Shown here: in pieces, positions 6,494 to 13,102 of the stretch
Numbering within the stretch: position 1 is the first letter of the stretch
Layout of the letters: every line of letters starts with the position of its first letter
IMG/VR virus record: IMGVR_UViG_3300025767_000028
Location: 1 to 51,794 of that record
Direction: 5' to 3' (one strand)
DNA from: a virus
DNA length: 51,794 nucleotides
Notes under the pieces: generated by a model
Told to the model about the DNA's origin: nothing
Databases searched by the model: none
What the model saw: only the letters and a program-made list of their open reading frames with translations
Position numbers and translations under genes: made by a program

Positions 6494-6647
6494 AATGTTT
6501 TAGTACAATGCTCTCCAGCTTTAGTTTATTAATAATTGTTTGTAATTGTTTTGATATTGCGGGTAATAGTATACTTCTCTTATAAAGAAACATATAGAGA
6601 GAGACAATACTAATTATGATTATAGATTGAGTGCAAGTTGAGTGCAT
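6453..6647 (-). CDS. Possible small membrane protein (64 aa)
   Basis: The frame has a hydrophobic N-terminal helix (SIIIISIVSLYMFLYKRSILL) and a basic, tyrosine-rich end. It overlaps the next gene by 41 nt, and its codon pattern is less convincing than its neighbours, so it could be a chance frame. Kept because the block is rich in real small membrane proteins and a 150-nt gap would otherwise remain. Confidence 0.3.
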   Translation of the reverse strand: MHSTCTQSIIIISIVSLYMFLYKRSILLPAISKQLQTIINKLKLESIVLKHYGHKDYKTYYYTL

Positions 6648-6791
6648 GTGTATGTTTTATAGCTATATAAATATATATACGGCATAATAAAAATTATAGT
6701 GAGTGTGAAGGTAAAGAATATGGTGTATGATGACACACCTTCTCTACTTAACACACAGAAATAAATAGTTTATGCATTAAAAAGAATAAAA

Positions 6792-6817
6792 TGGTGAGGA
6801 TTGTTACATCCCCACCA
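6792..6817 (-). terminator. Terminator after the 96-aa paralogue
   Basis: TGGTGAGGAT (6792-6801) and ATCCCCACCA (6808-6817) pair with one mismatch and a 6-nt loop. On the minus strand this is followed by TTTTATTCTTTTT. It begins 7 nt after the stop of the leftward gene at 6824. The remaining gap 6648-6791 contains short complementary stretches (GGTGT/ACACC near 6721-6738) but no gene I can support. Confidence 0.8.
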
Positions 6818-6823
6818 ATTATC

Positions 6824-7114
6824 TTAGTGTGCCCAGAATAAGTTAGGCACAGCCTCACCTGTAGTGTTGTCAATCACTGGTTTCCCTGTGATCTCTAGTG
6901 GAAGTTCATCTCCCACTGCTACTTGCATTTGACTAGATACCTCTGGACTAACAGCGGTAAAGCCAAATGTAATTTCTCCAGACGCAGCACCTGTTTGTAC
7001 GCGTACTTGAGTTTCAACACCACCAATATTTTTTGTTTCCATTGTTTGGTTCAACGGCTCAGAGCTGGTTACTATACCTTTACCAGACTGAGTGAATTTA
7101 AAAAAGTAAGCCAT
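6824..7114 (-). CDS. Tandem paralogue 2, small beta-rich protein (96 aa)
   Basis: I start it at ATG 7114 (MAYFFKFTQSGKGIVTSSEP) because this aligns with the start of the neighbouring paralogue; a longer frame would translate the repeat-containing leader. The two products are about 60% identical by eye and share the end GEA-x-PNLFWAH and the core QVAVGDELPLEIT. Alternating hydrophobic residues and glycines suggest a small beta-barrel. Many small phage beta-barrels bind nucleic acid, but I have no direct evidence. Strong terminator and duplicated leader point to high expression. Confidence 0.8.
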   Translation of the reverse strand: MAYFFKFTQSGKGIVTSSEPLNQTMETKNIGGVETQVRVQTGAASGEITFGFTAVSPEVSSQMQVAVGDELPLEITGKPVIDNTTGEAVPNLFWAH

Positions 7115-7160
7115 AATTGTTTTGTTTTTTATATGAATTAATAATAATTGCAAGATGTGG

Positions 7161-7263
7161 CTGGGGAAAAGTTTAATAGCCACATGTTGCAGTATGCTAA
7201 CTAGTGAATGCAATTGCAAAGCACAGCTAGGGAAAAGTTTAGTCCACTAACTAGTGAATGCAA
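7161..7263 (-). repeat. Direct repeats in the leader of the 96-aa gene
   Basis: Two units lie in tandem. CTRGGGAAAAGTTTA is found at 7161-7175 and 7227-7241, and CTAACTAGTGAATGCAA at 7197-7213 and again, identical, at 7247-7263. A related copy, CTGGGGAATGGTTTAG, stands at 7661-7676 in the leader of the other paralogue. The repeats probably mark duplicated leader or promoter DNA. Confidence 0.7.
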
Positions 7264-7274
7264 CATGGTGAGCA

Positions 7275-7298
7275 AGAGAGATGGTTTCCCACCTCTCT
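7275..7298 (-). terminator. Hairpin after the 94-aa paralogue
   Basis: On the minus strand AGAGAGGTGG, a GAAA tetraloop and CCATCTCTCT form a 10-bp stem with one G-T pair, 16 nt after the stop at 7314. There is no T-run after it, so it may protect the 3' end or terminate weakly rather than act as a full terminator. Confidence 0.5.
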
Positions 7299-7313
7299 GT
7301 TCTTGATCTTGGC

Positions 7314-7598
7314 TTAATGTGCCCAGAACAAGTTTGGAATAGCCTCACCATTCCCGTCAACAACTGCTTTCTCAGTTATCTCCAATGGCAACTCATCTCC
7401 AACAGCCACGTTCATTTGTGATGCTAATTCCGGCTTTATAGCAGTAAAACCAAATTTAACTTCACCTTGTGCACCAGCCTGCTCTCTCACTTCTACTTCT
7501 ACTCCACCAATCATCTTGGTTGTAGTCTTCATTCCTGTTAGTGGTTCAGTGCTAGTCACGATACCTTTCTTTGTCTGTGTGAATTTGTAAAAATACAT
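7314..7598 (-). CDS. Tandem paralogue 1, small beta-rich protein (94 aa)
   Basis: The product (MYFYKFTQTKKGIVTSTEP...) matches the 96-aa downstream protein along its whole length, with two short indels. Conserved parts are IGGVE, the GE-x-x-FGFTA strand, SQM-x-VAVGDELPLEIT and the C-terminal PNLFWAH. This gene is first in the leftward block, next to the switch region, and is likely among the earliest or strongest transcribed. The conserved aromatic C-terminus may be a protein-binding tail. I do not recognise the family, and the beta-barrel idea is inference. Confidence 0.8.
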   Translation of the reverse strand: MYFYKFTQTKKGIVTSTEPLTGMKTTTKMIGGVEVEVREQAGAQGEVKFGFTAIKPELASQMNVAVGDELPLEITEKAVVDGNGEAIPNLFWAH

Positions 7599-7747
7599 AA
7601 TGCTTAAATGTTTAAATGTTGTCTACCACTTCTAGGGGGGTAGACTATCCCAGAACTTTACTGGGGAATGGTTTAGCTAGCACCTCCTAACAATGCCAAA
7701 CACAAAACTTTAGCAGGACCGGGGGGGGTATGTTATCACATTTAAAA

Positions 7748-7779
7748 ATTGGGGGGATATAAAAAATTTACTATATTTG
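7748..7779 (+). promoter_or_regulatory. Host-type promoter for the rightward block or ncRNA
   Basis: ATTG (7748-7751), a 20-nt spacer and TATATTTG (7772-7779) match the Bacteroidota vegetative promoter pattern TTTG / TAnnTTTG, with one change in the upstream box. The expected start site is about 7 nt further on, near 7786, which coincides with the beginning of the structured RNA candidate. Confidence 0.55.
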
Positions 7780-7785
7780 AAAAAA

Positions 7786-7920
7786 TAAAAAAGAGGTAGT
7801 GAAGCTGTAACGAGCACACCACTGATAAAGGTGACTATACTGAAAAAAGGTTAACAGTAGGTATAGGTAAAATCAGGCTTAGTCAGTAACCTTGAAAGAC
7901 CCGAAGCCTCTCTTTTATTT
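7786..7920 (+). ncRNA. Candidate structured RNA with pseudoknot and terminator-like 3' end
   Basis: Complementary pairs seen: CACC (7817-7820) with GGTG (7830-7833); CTATAC (7835-7840) with GTATAG (7861-7866); AAGGTTA (7847-7853) with TAACCTT (7887-7893), which crosses the previous helix. AGGCTT (7875-7880) pairs with AAGCCT (7904-7909), supported by GTC/GAC inside and followed by CTCTTTTATTTTA. GAGG (7793-7796) can also pair with CCTC (7907-7910). This fits a free-standing small RNA, or an attenuator/riboswitch-like leader for the gene at 7970. I do not recognise a known RNA family. Confidence 0.5.
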
Positions 7921-7969
7921 TATATAAAATTGAAACAAAAGAACTAAAAAATATAATAGAATAGAGGTT

Positions 7970-8371
7970 ATGAAAACATTAGACCTGTACAGAATTTGGG
8001 AGATATTAAATTTTATATCGGAACAAGAACACATTTTAAATGATAAAGATATTTATCCTGATTTATTAGGAAATATGTCTTGTTATTATATTCAAGGTTT
8101 TGATTATTTTATAGAACATTATAGTTTTAGAATAGATAAAGATGAAATTTGTATTTTTAATGATGACCAAATACCATATGAAGACTATACTACTAATGAT
8201 TTTTCATATATACCAAAACAAATTTTATCTTTTAATGATGAACAGTTAATGGGTTGGGTTAATGATGAAGTTGCAAAACATTTAATAAAGGAAGAAGAAA
8301 ATAAAAAATTAGAAAAGAAAGATTTAGAAGATAAAATTAAACTTTTAACACAAAGATTAGAAAAACTATGA
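7970..8371 (+). CDS. Hypothetical protein with C-terminal coiled coil (133 aa)
   Basis: First gene of the rightward block. Residues 1-95 are a mixed, tyrosine/aspartate-rich globular part. Residues 96-133 are a charged heptad-rich helix (KEEENKKLEKKDLEDKIKLL) that probably forms a coiled coil. The stop overlaps the next ATG (ATGA, 8368-8371), so it is coupled to the DUF3310 gene. No function known. Confidence 0.7.
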   Translation: MKTLDLYRIWEILNFISEQEHILNDKDIYPDLLGNMSCYYIQGFDYFIEHYSFRIDKDEICIFNDDQIPYEDYTTNDFSYIPKQILSFNDEQLMGWVNDEVAKHLIKEEENKKLEKKDLEDKIKLLTQRLEKL

Positions 8372-8613
8372 GAAGTACACAATTACATTATGAAACAGGT
8401 AAGGACTACGATATTATAGACGTGTGTAAGGATTACTCTCTTAACTTTAACAGAGGTAATATTTTAAAGTATGTAGCAAGAGCAGGTAAGAAGAATGACG
8501 AGTTACAGGACTTACGCAAAGCATTAGATTACTTACAAAGAGAAATAAATTATTTAGAGGATAAACAAAAGGAATATATAAAACAAACAATAGAAGTATT
8601 TGACAATATATAG
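8368..8613 (+). CDS. DUF3310 protein (T7 gp1.7-related)
   Basis: The 81-residue protein matches the DUF3310 pattern: HYETGKDYDIIDVCKDYSLNFNRGNILKYVARAGKK, followed by DLRKALDYLQREI. The conserved R-G-N-x-x-K-Y-x-x-R-A-x-x-K core is intact. The family includes T7 gp1.7, associated with nucleotide (dTMP) kinase activity. Most phage members have not been tested, so nucleotide metabolism is a family-based guess. Length is typical for the domain alone. Confidence 0.85.
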   Translation: MRSTQLHYETGKDYDIIDVCKDYSLNFNRGNILKYVARAGKKNDELQDLRKALDYLQREINYLEDKQKEYIKQTIEVFDNI

Positions 8614-8637
8614 TATAAAGTAACAATATGCTAAATA

Positions 8638-8660
8638 TTTTGTATATTATATTTATAAAG
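8638..8660 (+). promoter_or_regulatory. Recurrent promoter-like motif, copy 1
   Basis: TTTTGTATATTATATTTATA lies at 8638-8657, 39 nt before the ATG at 8677 and just after the previous gene. It is one of seven copies found upstream of rightward genes. Confidence 0.65.
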
Positions 8661-8676
8661 GTCTAATAATATTACT

Positions 8677-8961
8677 ATGAGTGAAGACGATTTTTGGGAT
8701 AACTTAGATGGCATTGAAGATATAGATGTTTCTGACGAAATGCTTGAAAAAGCATATGATAACTCTTTTAGAATACTAACAGAAAAATTAAGTTTTGAAG
8801 AGCTACTTGCTGAAGACATAGAAAACAATGAAAGTTATACTGTTGTCATGCATGATATTGATGAAGGATTCAACAAAGAAACTATAGAGATTATGATAGA
8901 CTGGTTTGCTGAATTTGAAGAATATGAAAAATGCGCTACACTACATAAAATGATAAAATAA
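8677..8961 (+). CDS. Small acidic protein (94 aa)
   Basis: The product is strongly acidic and helical (SEDDFWDNLDGIEDIDVSDE at the start, DWFAEFEEYEKCATLHKMIK at the end). The C-terminal unit, with E-E-Y-E-K-C-A-x-L, looks like one helix-turn-helix of the tetratricopeptide sort, a protein-binding element often seen in small phage proteins. It has its own promoter-like motif. Function unknown; DNA mimicry is a possibility from charge alone. Confidence 0.7.
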   Translation: MSEDDFWDNLDGIEDIDVSDEMLEKAYDNSFRILTEKLSFEELLAEDIENNESYTVVMHDIDEGFNKETIEIMIDWFAEFEEYEKCATLHKMIK

Positions 8962-8997
8962 TAATATTCTTTTTTTGAATGCGTGGAATCGTAATAC

Positions 8998-9044
8998 AAA
9001 CGGTTAATATATAAAAATTAAAACGGTTTTATAAATAAACGGTT
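8998..9044 (+). repeat. Three direct repeats AAACGGTT before a promoter
   Basis: AAACGGTT occurs at 8998-9005, 9021-9028 and 9037-9044, in a 145-nt gap. A TTTG / TATATTTG pair follows at once. The array is a candidate binding site for an activator or repressor. Confidence 0.6.
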
Positions 9045-9050
9045 AAACTT

Positions 9051-9082
9051 TTTGCATTTAAACTTTTAATTATATATATTTG
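9051..9082 (+). promoter_or_regulatory. Host-type promoter before the endolysin operon
   Basis: TTTG (9051-9054), a 20-nt spacer and TATATTTG (9075-9082) match both boxes of the Bacteroidota vegetative promoter. The start site would fall near 9089, 18 nt before the ATG at 9107. This also argues against the longer frame opening at 9080. Confidence 0.7.
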
Positions 9083-9106
9083 TTAAACATAAAAAAATTA
9101 ACAAAT

Positions 9107-9424
9107 ATGTCAACACAAGAAAAACCAACAGAACTTTCCAAAGAAGAACTACAAAAGCGTAGAGAAGAAATCACTGCTTTTTACAAAGACAACATCAAAC
9201 ACTTAAAGGTTCAAAAAGAATATGAAGAACTATTAAGAGATGTAGAAAAAGCACGTGCTGAAAGATTACAATCTCAAATGTTTTTAGCTCAGGCTTATGC
9301 AGCAGGAGAAGAAGGAGAACAAGAAGATGAACCTGAACAACCATCAGAAGCTAGAGCTGATTTTGAAGCTGCTATGAATGCAGTCAATGAAACAAAAACA
9401 AGAACCCTTAAAAAACAAAAGTAA
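9107..9424 (+). CDS. Coiled-coil crAss-like protein upstream of the endolysin (105 aa)
   Basis: I start at ATG 9107 (MSTQEKPTELSKEELQ) because the region before it is a promoter. The sequence is a long charged helix (ITAFYKDNIKHLKVQKEYEELLRDVEKARAERLQSQMFLAQAY), then an acidic stretch (GEEGEQEDEPEQ) and a basic end. I recognise this as a conserved small crAss-like family without known role. It is not a holin, having no membrane helix. Its stop overlaps the endolysin ATG by 1 nt. Confidence 0.8.
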   Translation: MSTQEKPTELSKEELQKRREEITAFYKDNIKHLKVQKEYEELLRDVEKARAERLQSQMFLAQAYAAGEEGEQEDEPEQPSEARADFEAAMNAVNETKTRTLKKQK

Positions 9425-10338
9425 TGGAGATGTTAAAAGAGGGCTCAAAAGGTCAAGACGTAAGTAAACTACAACAATTACTTGGTCTTAAAAAAGATGG
9501 TATTTTTGGACCGGCTACTAAAAAAGCAGTTATTAGATTTCAACTTGGGCGTAATTTAAGTGCAGATGGTATTGTAGGTAATGAAACATGGACGCTTTTA
9601 ATTACAAACGGTCCTGAATTTGAAGCCATAGATGAAGATACTGATGTTGCAAAACAATACTTTACAACTTCATACAATCAAACAATTCATAAATATTTTT
9701 TACCTAAAGGAGAATACTTAGAAGGTCCTGTTACTAATGATTATGTTTTTATACATCATACAGCAGGGTGGAATAATCCCTACAAAACTATAGATAGTTG
9801 GGGTAGAGATAGCCGTGGAAAAGTTGCTACTGAATTTGTACTAGGAGGTCAGAATATCAAAAATAATGATGATGAGTATGATGGTGTAATGGTGCAAGCA
9901 TTCCCAGAAGGTGGTCAAGGTTGGCATCTTGGTAAAACAGGATCTGGTTTTATGAACCGTCATTCTGTAGGTATTGAGATTAATAACTTTGGTTATATCA
10001 AAAATGGAAAGACATATGCAGGAACTACTGCACATGAAGATCAAATATGTAAATTAAAAGAACCTTTTAAAGGTTATATTGAATGGCACAATTATTCACC
10101 TGCACAAATAGAAGCGTTGGATTTATGGTTAAGATATATAGCTGATAGAGATAATATTGATATACGTATTGGATTAGTACAATGGATTAAAAAATATGGA
10201 CCAACCAAAGCATTTGAATTTCAAGAGGATGCATACTATGGTAAAGTCAAAGGTCTTTTAACACATACAAATGTTAGAAGAGATAAATTTGATTGTTACC
10301 CACATCCTGACTTGATTGATATGCTATTAAATTTATAA
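9424..10338 (+). CDS. Endolysin: peptidoglycan-binding domain plus N-acetylmuramoyl-L-alanine amidase
   Basis: Residues 5-60 form a PG_binding_1 repeat (GSKGQDVSKLQQLLGL, DGIFGPATKKAVIRFQ, DGIVGNETW). From about 107 an amidase_2-like zinc enzyme begins. HH111-112 in FIHHTAG is the first zinc-ligand motif, H168 lies in GWHLG, E185 in GIEINNFG, and a late histidine near 295 (YPHPDLIDML) probably completes the site. It would cut the bond between muramic acid and the stem peptide. There is no signal peptide, so export needs a holin or membrane damage. Placement before structural genes and a host-type promoter fit a lysis gene, though a virion role is not excluded. Confidence 0.9.
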   Translation: MEMLKEGSKGQDVSKLQQLLGLKKDGIFGPATKKAVIRFQLGRNLSADGIVGNETWTLLITNGPEFEAIDEDTDVAKQYFTTSYNQTIHKYFLPKGEYLEGPVTNDYVFIHHTAGWNNPYKTIDSWGRDSRGKVATEFVLGGQNIKNNDDEYDGVMVQAFPEGGQGWHLGKTGSGFMNRHSVGIEINNFGYIKNGKTYAGTTAHEDQICKLKEPFKGYIEWHNYSPAQIEALDLWLRYIADRDNIDIRIGLVQWIKKYGPTKAFEFQEDAYYGKVKGLLTHTNVRRDKFDCYPHPDLIDMLLNL

Positions 10339-10339
10339 T

Positions 10340-10702
10340 ATGGCAATAGTAAATAAAGTAGATCAAAAAGCTAAAGTTGATATTGATACGACAATCAAAT
10401 ATCAAATAGTAACCTACTGTTTTTTTAATAATATAAAAATAAGCAATGCTGATCTAGAATGTTTATCTGAATTAGCTAAAAAAGAAAAAGTAGAGCTTAC
10501 TTTATTTTGTAATGACGTTACTGACATGGGCATTTTTAAAAGTGCTCAGTCAGCACGTAATGCAATTACAAAAGCAAGTAAAAAAAATCTTGTTATAAAA
10601 GATGGAAATAATAAAAAGAAAATATTTGTAAATAAAGATTTAAATATACAGATAAAAGGTCCTGTATTACTAGATTATAAAATATTAGGGATTGAAAGCT
10701 AA
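10340..10702 (+). CDS. Conserved crAss-like protein (120 aa), possible HTH
   Basis: The product (MAIVNKVDQKAKVDIDTTIKYQ...) is a family I know from crAss-like phages next to the HU/IHF-like gene. Its central part (FKSAQSARNAITKASKKNLVIKDG) has the look of a winged-helix recognition region followed by a beta turn. It may thus bind DNA and work with the IHF-like protein. It starts 1 nt after the endolysin stop and overlaps the next gene by 11 nt, so the genes form an operon. Confidence 0.8.
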   Translation: MAIVNKVDQKAKVDIDTTIKYQIVTYCFFNNIKISNADLECLSELAKKEKVELTLFCNDVTDMGIFKSAQSARNAITKASKKNLVIKDGNNKKKIFVNKDLNIQIKGPVLLDYKILGIES

Positions 10703-11078
10703 AAGTTATAAAAATTTTAAAAAAGATATTGCATTTAAAGTTGGAGTGCATCCTGACATGGTGGATGAACTTATTACTTTTTATTATGCTAAACTTAGGA
10801 AGAACCTTTCAAGTCTAACTTATCCTTCAATTACAGTAACAGGTCTTGGAACATTTAAAATTAGAAAAAAAGCTTTAAATAATTCTATAATTAAAAATAA
10901 AAGTATTTTAGGTAATATTGAAAAACAAACATACAAAGGGTATGAAAAGCATATTGCAGTATCTGAAAAACTTAAAGAGTTAGAAAAAATGCAAAGTATG
11001 ATTGAGGAAGTAGAAAAAGATAAAGCAGATTTTAAACAGAAAAAAAATGAATTTAAAAAAACTACTAAACGCATTTAA
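10692..11078 (+). CDS. HU/IHF-like DNA-bending protein with extra coiled coil
   Basis: Residues 5-65 follow the HU/IHF fold: helices with DIAFKVGVHPDMVDELITFYYAKLR, then the strand signature YPSITVTGLGTFKIRKKAL, where bacterial members have V-x-L-x-G-F-G-x-F. The long DNA-binding arm is short or replaced. Residues 85-128 form a charged coiled coil not found in host HU. The start is TTG at 10692, overlapping the previous gene by 11 nt. IHF-like subunits are a known crAss-like trait, thought to organise phage DNA or help packaging. Confidence 0.8.
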   Translation: MKAKSYKNFKKDIAFKVGVHPDMVDELITFYYAKLRKNLSSLTYPSITVTGLGTFKIRKKALNNSIIKNKSILGNIEKQTYKGYEKHIAVSEKLKELEKMQSMIEEVEKDKADFKQKKNEFKKTTKRI

Positions 11079-11349
11079 AAATCTTGATCAGATAAAAGAA
11101 GGTGTCTTAAATACTATTTTTACAAAAAAGGAAGTAGAAATAATTGCAGAAGAAAGATTTAAAATTTGTTTAAATTGTGAACACCTTGATAATCAAGGAA
11201 GTAGCTGTTTAGCTCCCGGAACTCAACCTTGTTGTTCTGAATGTGGTTGTAGTTTGCAATTTAAAACAAGATCTTTATCATCAAATTGTCCTAAAGAAAA
11301 ATGGGGTGCTTGGTTGACAGAAGAACAAGAAGAAAAACTAAATTTATAA
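11047..11349 (+). CDS. Zinc-binding protein with conserved cysteine cluster (100 aa)
   Basis: The C-terminal two thirds contain C-L-N-C, then C-L-A-P-G-T-Q-P-C-C-x-x-C-G-C and a final C-P: eight cysteines set as two likely metal sites. The segment CSECGCSLQFKTRS is the family signature I know from crAss-like phages. The N-terminus (residues 1-35) is helical. It overlaps the IHF-like gene by 32 nt. Function unknown; DNA or protein binding through zinc is likely. Confidence 0.8.
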   Translation: MNLKKLLNAFKNLDQIKEGVLNTIFTKKEVEIIAEERFKICLNCEHLDNQGSSCLAPGTQPCCSECGCSLQFKTRSLSSNCPKEKWGAWLTEEQEEKLNL

Positions 11350-11351
11350 TT

Positions 11352-11612
11352 ATGACAGTAACAGAAATAGTACAAGAGTTATTAGATAATAACATGATAA
11401 CTGCAGAAGCAGCTATTGTTTTATTAAAAGCTGAATCAGAAGCTAAGGCCAATAAAAAATTTAATACAACACCTTTACAACCTTTTCAACCGATAGGTGT
11501 ACCAAACATAACTCCTGTTGAACCAGGTCATCCTTTTTGGTATAGCAGTACTACAGGTGGTTCAATGGATTGTAATAACCTAAAAGCAGATATAGATGGC
11601 AGTAATATTTAA
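11352..11612 (+). CDS. Small hypothetical protein (86 aa)
   Basis: I choose ATG 11352 (MTVTEIVQELLDNNMITAEA), 2 nt after the zinc protein's stop, over a longer frame that begins within that gene. Residues 1-35 form an amphipathic helix pair with E-A-A-x-x-L-L-K-A-E. The rest is proline-rich with several aromatic residues. The end overlaps the nuclease gene by 17 nt. No known family. Confidence 0.65.
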   Translation: MTVTEIVQELLDNNMITAEAAIVLLKAESEAKANKKFNTTPLQPFQPIGVPNITPVEPGHPFWYSSTTGGSMDCNNLKADIDGSNI

Positions 11613-12408
11613 AGAAGAAGGTCATATTTATGAAAGCAATGACCAAGAAAAAATAGATTGGACAAGTGTTACATCTTTTATAGGTAAGTTTAAACCTAAA
11701 TTTGATGCAAAAGGTCAGGCTAAAAAATCAGCTAATAATAAAAGATCTAAGTGGTATGGTATGACTCAAAAAGAAATACTAGCTGCATGGGAATCAGAAA
11801 CACAAAGAGCAATAGGTTTAGGTAACTGGTATCATAATCAGAGAGAGGCGGATATGCTAGACTTTAAAACTATTGAAAGGCATGGTATTGAAGTACCTAT
11901 AATCAAACCTTTAGTTGATGATGACGGAGTTAAAACTGCTCCTGAGCAGAAGTTAAAAGACGGAGTATATCCTGAACATTTTGTTTATTTAAAATCAGCA
12001 CAGTTGTGTGGGCAAGCTGATTTAGTGGAAGTTGTAAATGGATACATTAATATTACAGATTACAAAACAAATAAAGAAATAAAAGAAAAAGGTTTTACTA
12101 ATTGGGAAGGTATAACATCAAAAATGTATAATCCTGTAAGTCACTTAGATGATTGTAATTTGAATCATTATAACTTACAACTCAGTATTTATGCGTATAT
12201 TATTAAAAAGCACAACCCTAAATTAAAAATAGGTGAGCTTGTTGTTCAACACGTTAAATTTAAACAAGTTGGTACAGATAAAAATGGATACCCAATTAAT
12301 GAACACGTTAATGGGGAACCTGTAATTGAAGAGATTAAAATGTATAATTTACCATATCTAAAAGATGAAGTTAGAACTTTAATGATGTGGCATAAAGACA
12401 ATATATAA
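11596..12408 (+). CDS. PD-(D/E)XK nuclease (Cas4/RecB-like)
   Basis: The 270-residue protein has the core of this nuclease superfamily: a G-x-x-x-H-x-x-x-E-like helix (LGNWYHNQREADML, about 78-91), C-G-Q-A-D-L-V-E-V (about 138-146), I-T-D-Y-K-T-N-K with the catalytic D and K (about 152-159), and the trailing Q-L-S-I-Y-A-Y motif (about 195-201). It would cut or resect DNA with a divalent metal. It is found near the terminase in crAss-like phages and may serve recombination or packaging. The stop overlaps the next ATG by 1 nt. Confidence 0.85.
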   Translation: MAVIFKEEGHIYESNDQEKIDWTSVTSFIGKFKPKFDAKGQAKKSANNKRSKWYGMTQKEILAAWESETQRAIGLGNWYHNQREADMLDFKTIERHGIEVPIIKPLVDDDGVKTAPEQKLKDGVYPEHFVYLKSAQLCGQADLVEVVNGYINITDYKTNKEIKEKGFTNWEGITSKMYNPVSHLDDCNLNHYNLQLSIYAYIIKKHNPKLKIGELVVQHVKFKQVGTDKNGYPINEHVNGEPVIEEIKMYNLPYLKDEVRTLMMWHKDNI

Positions 12409-12926
12409 TGATAGTAAGATTATTTGATATACAAAACGGTAAAGTTATACCAACAGAACATTGTTATACTTTAAAGTTTTTAAAAGAATTAATGGATGAA
12501 TATCCTGATACATACATGAGTGTTTATCAATATTTATTTTACATGTCTTGTCCTAATCCAGATTTAAATCCTTTCTTTAATTTACCAGAGCATGAGAAAG
12601 AAGATATTATAATTGAAGAAATAGGTCTTGAAGAATCAACAGAAGATGCTAAAATTAGGTATTCTTTAGAGATGGCTAGAAAGCTTTATGAAACACCTAC
12701 ATATAGAGCTTATGTTGGTATTAAATCAATGCTTGATAGATTGGCTAGATACATGGAAACTACAGCAATAGAACATGGTAGAGATGGTAACATTAATTCT
12801 ATGGTAAACGCTGCCGCTAAATTTGAACAAATAAGAAATTCTTATAAGGGTGCATTTAGTGATATGAAGGAAGAACAAGAAAGTTCAGTTAGAGGTGGTG
12901 CAGGATTAGCTTATGATCAACTTTGA
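12408..12926 (+). CDS. Conserved protein before the terminase; small-terminase candidate
   Basis: The 172-residue protein is a conserved crAss-like family; I recognise the PNPDLNPFFNLPE and HGRDGNINSMVNAAAKFEQIR blocks. It is mostly helical in its second half and ends in GGAGLAYDQL. The place just upstream of the large terminase suggests a small terminase subunit. There is no clear helix-turn-helix to prove it, so this remains context-based. Confidence 0.7.
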   Translation: MIVRLFDIQNGKVIPTEHCYTLKFLKELMDEYPDTYMSVYQYLFYMSCPNPDLNPFFNLPEHEKEDIIIEEIGLEESTEDAKIRYSLEMARKLYETPTYRAYVGIKSMLDRLARYMETTAIEHGRDGNINSMVNAAAKFEQIRNSYKGAFSDMKEEQESSVRGGAGLAYDQL

Positions 12927-12928
12927 TA

Positions 12929-13102
12929 ATGCAAGAAATAAAAGAAAAATGGGTGTTTTGTTATTGGGATGAACCACACTTTGAAGAAGATAAAACAATA
13001 AATAATAAATCAACAAAAAATGATAAAAACAAAAGTAATACCAGTAGGGAAAAAGGTTTTAGTAAAACCAAAAGAAGTAACAAGATTAGTACCGGGAACT
13101 AA
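12929..13102 (+). CDS. Possible small protein (57 aa), overlaps the GroES-like gene
   Basis: An ATG 2 nt after the previous stop opens a 57-codon frame (MQEIKEKWVFCYWDEPHFEE...). Its first 25 residues look protein-like, but the second half overlaps the GroES-like gene in another frame by 83 nt and is basic, low-complexity lysine/serine. It could be a real short gene or a leader peptide. Support is spacing only. Confidence 0.3.
   Translation: MQEIKEKWVFCYWDEPHFEEDKTINNKSTKNDKNKSNTSREKGFSKTKRSNKISTGN

Larger units (their letters stand above)
7599..7971. other. Gene-free switch region between leftward and rightward blocks
   Basis: About 370 nt separate the divergent blocks. It holds an inverted repeat GTCTACC (7621-7627) / GGTAGAC (7639-7645) and a copy of the leader repeat (7661-7676). 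G-runs lie at 7635-7640, 7721-7728 and 7751-7756, and a promoter-like element and a candidate structured RNA follow. Such a site is a natural place for promoters and possibly a replication origin. I saw no frame there that looks coding. Confidence 0.7.

Noticed and set aside
7115-7219. Longer N-terminus for the 96-aa paralogue
   Set aside because: The extra 35 residues translate the leader repeats and have no counterpart in the neighbouring paralogue.
7161-7263. CRISPR array
   Set aside because: Only two or three short, unequal repeats with irregular gaps and no cas genes.
7786-7920. tmRNA, hammerhead ribozyme or group I intron
   Set aside because: No tRNA-like end or tag frame, no intact CUGAUGA plus GAAA core, and no conserved intron P/Q/R/S elements.
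9080-9106. Longer N-terminus for the 105-aa gene
   Set aside because: It would start with TTG within the -7 box; ATG at 9107 fits the promoter and family start.
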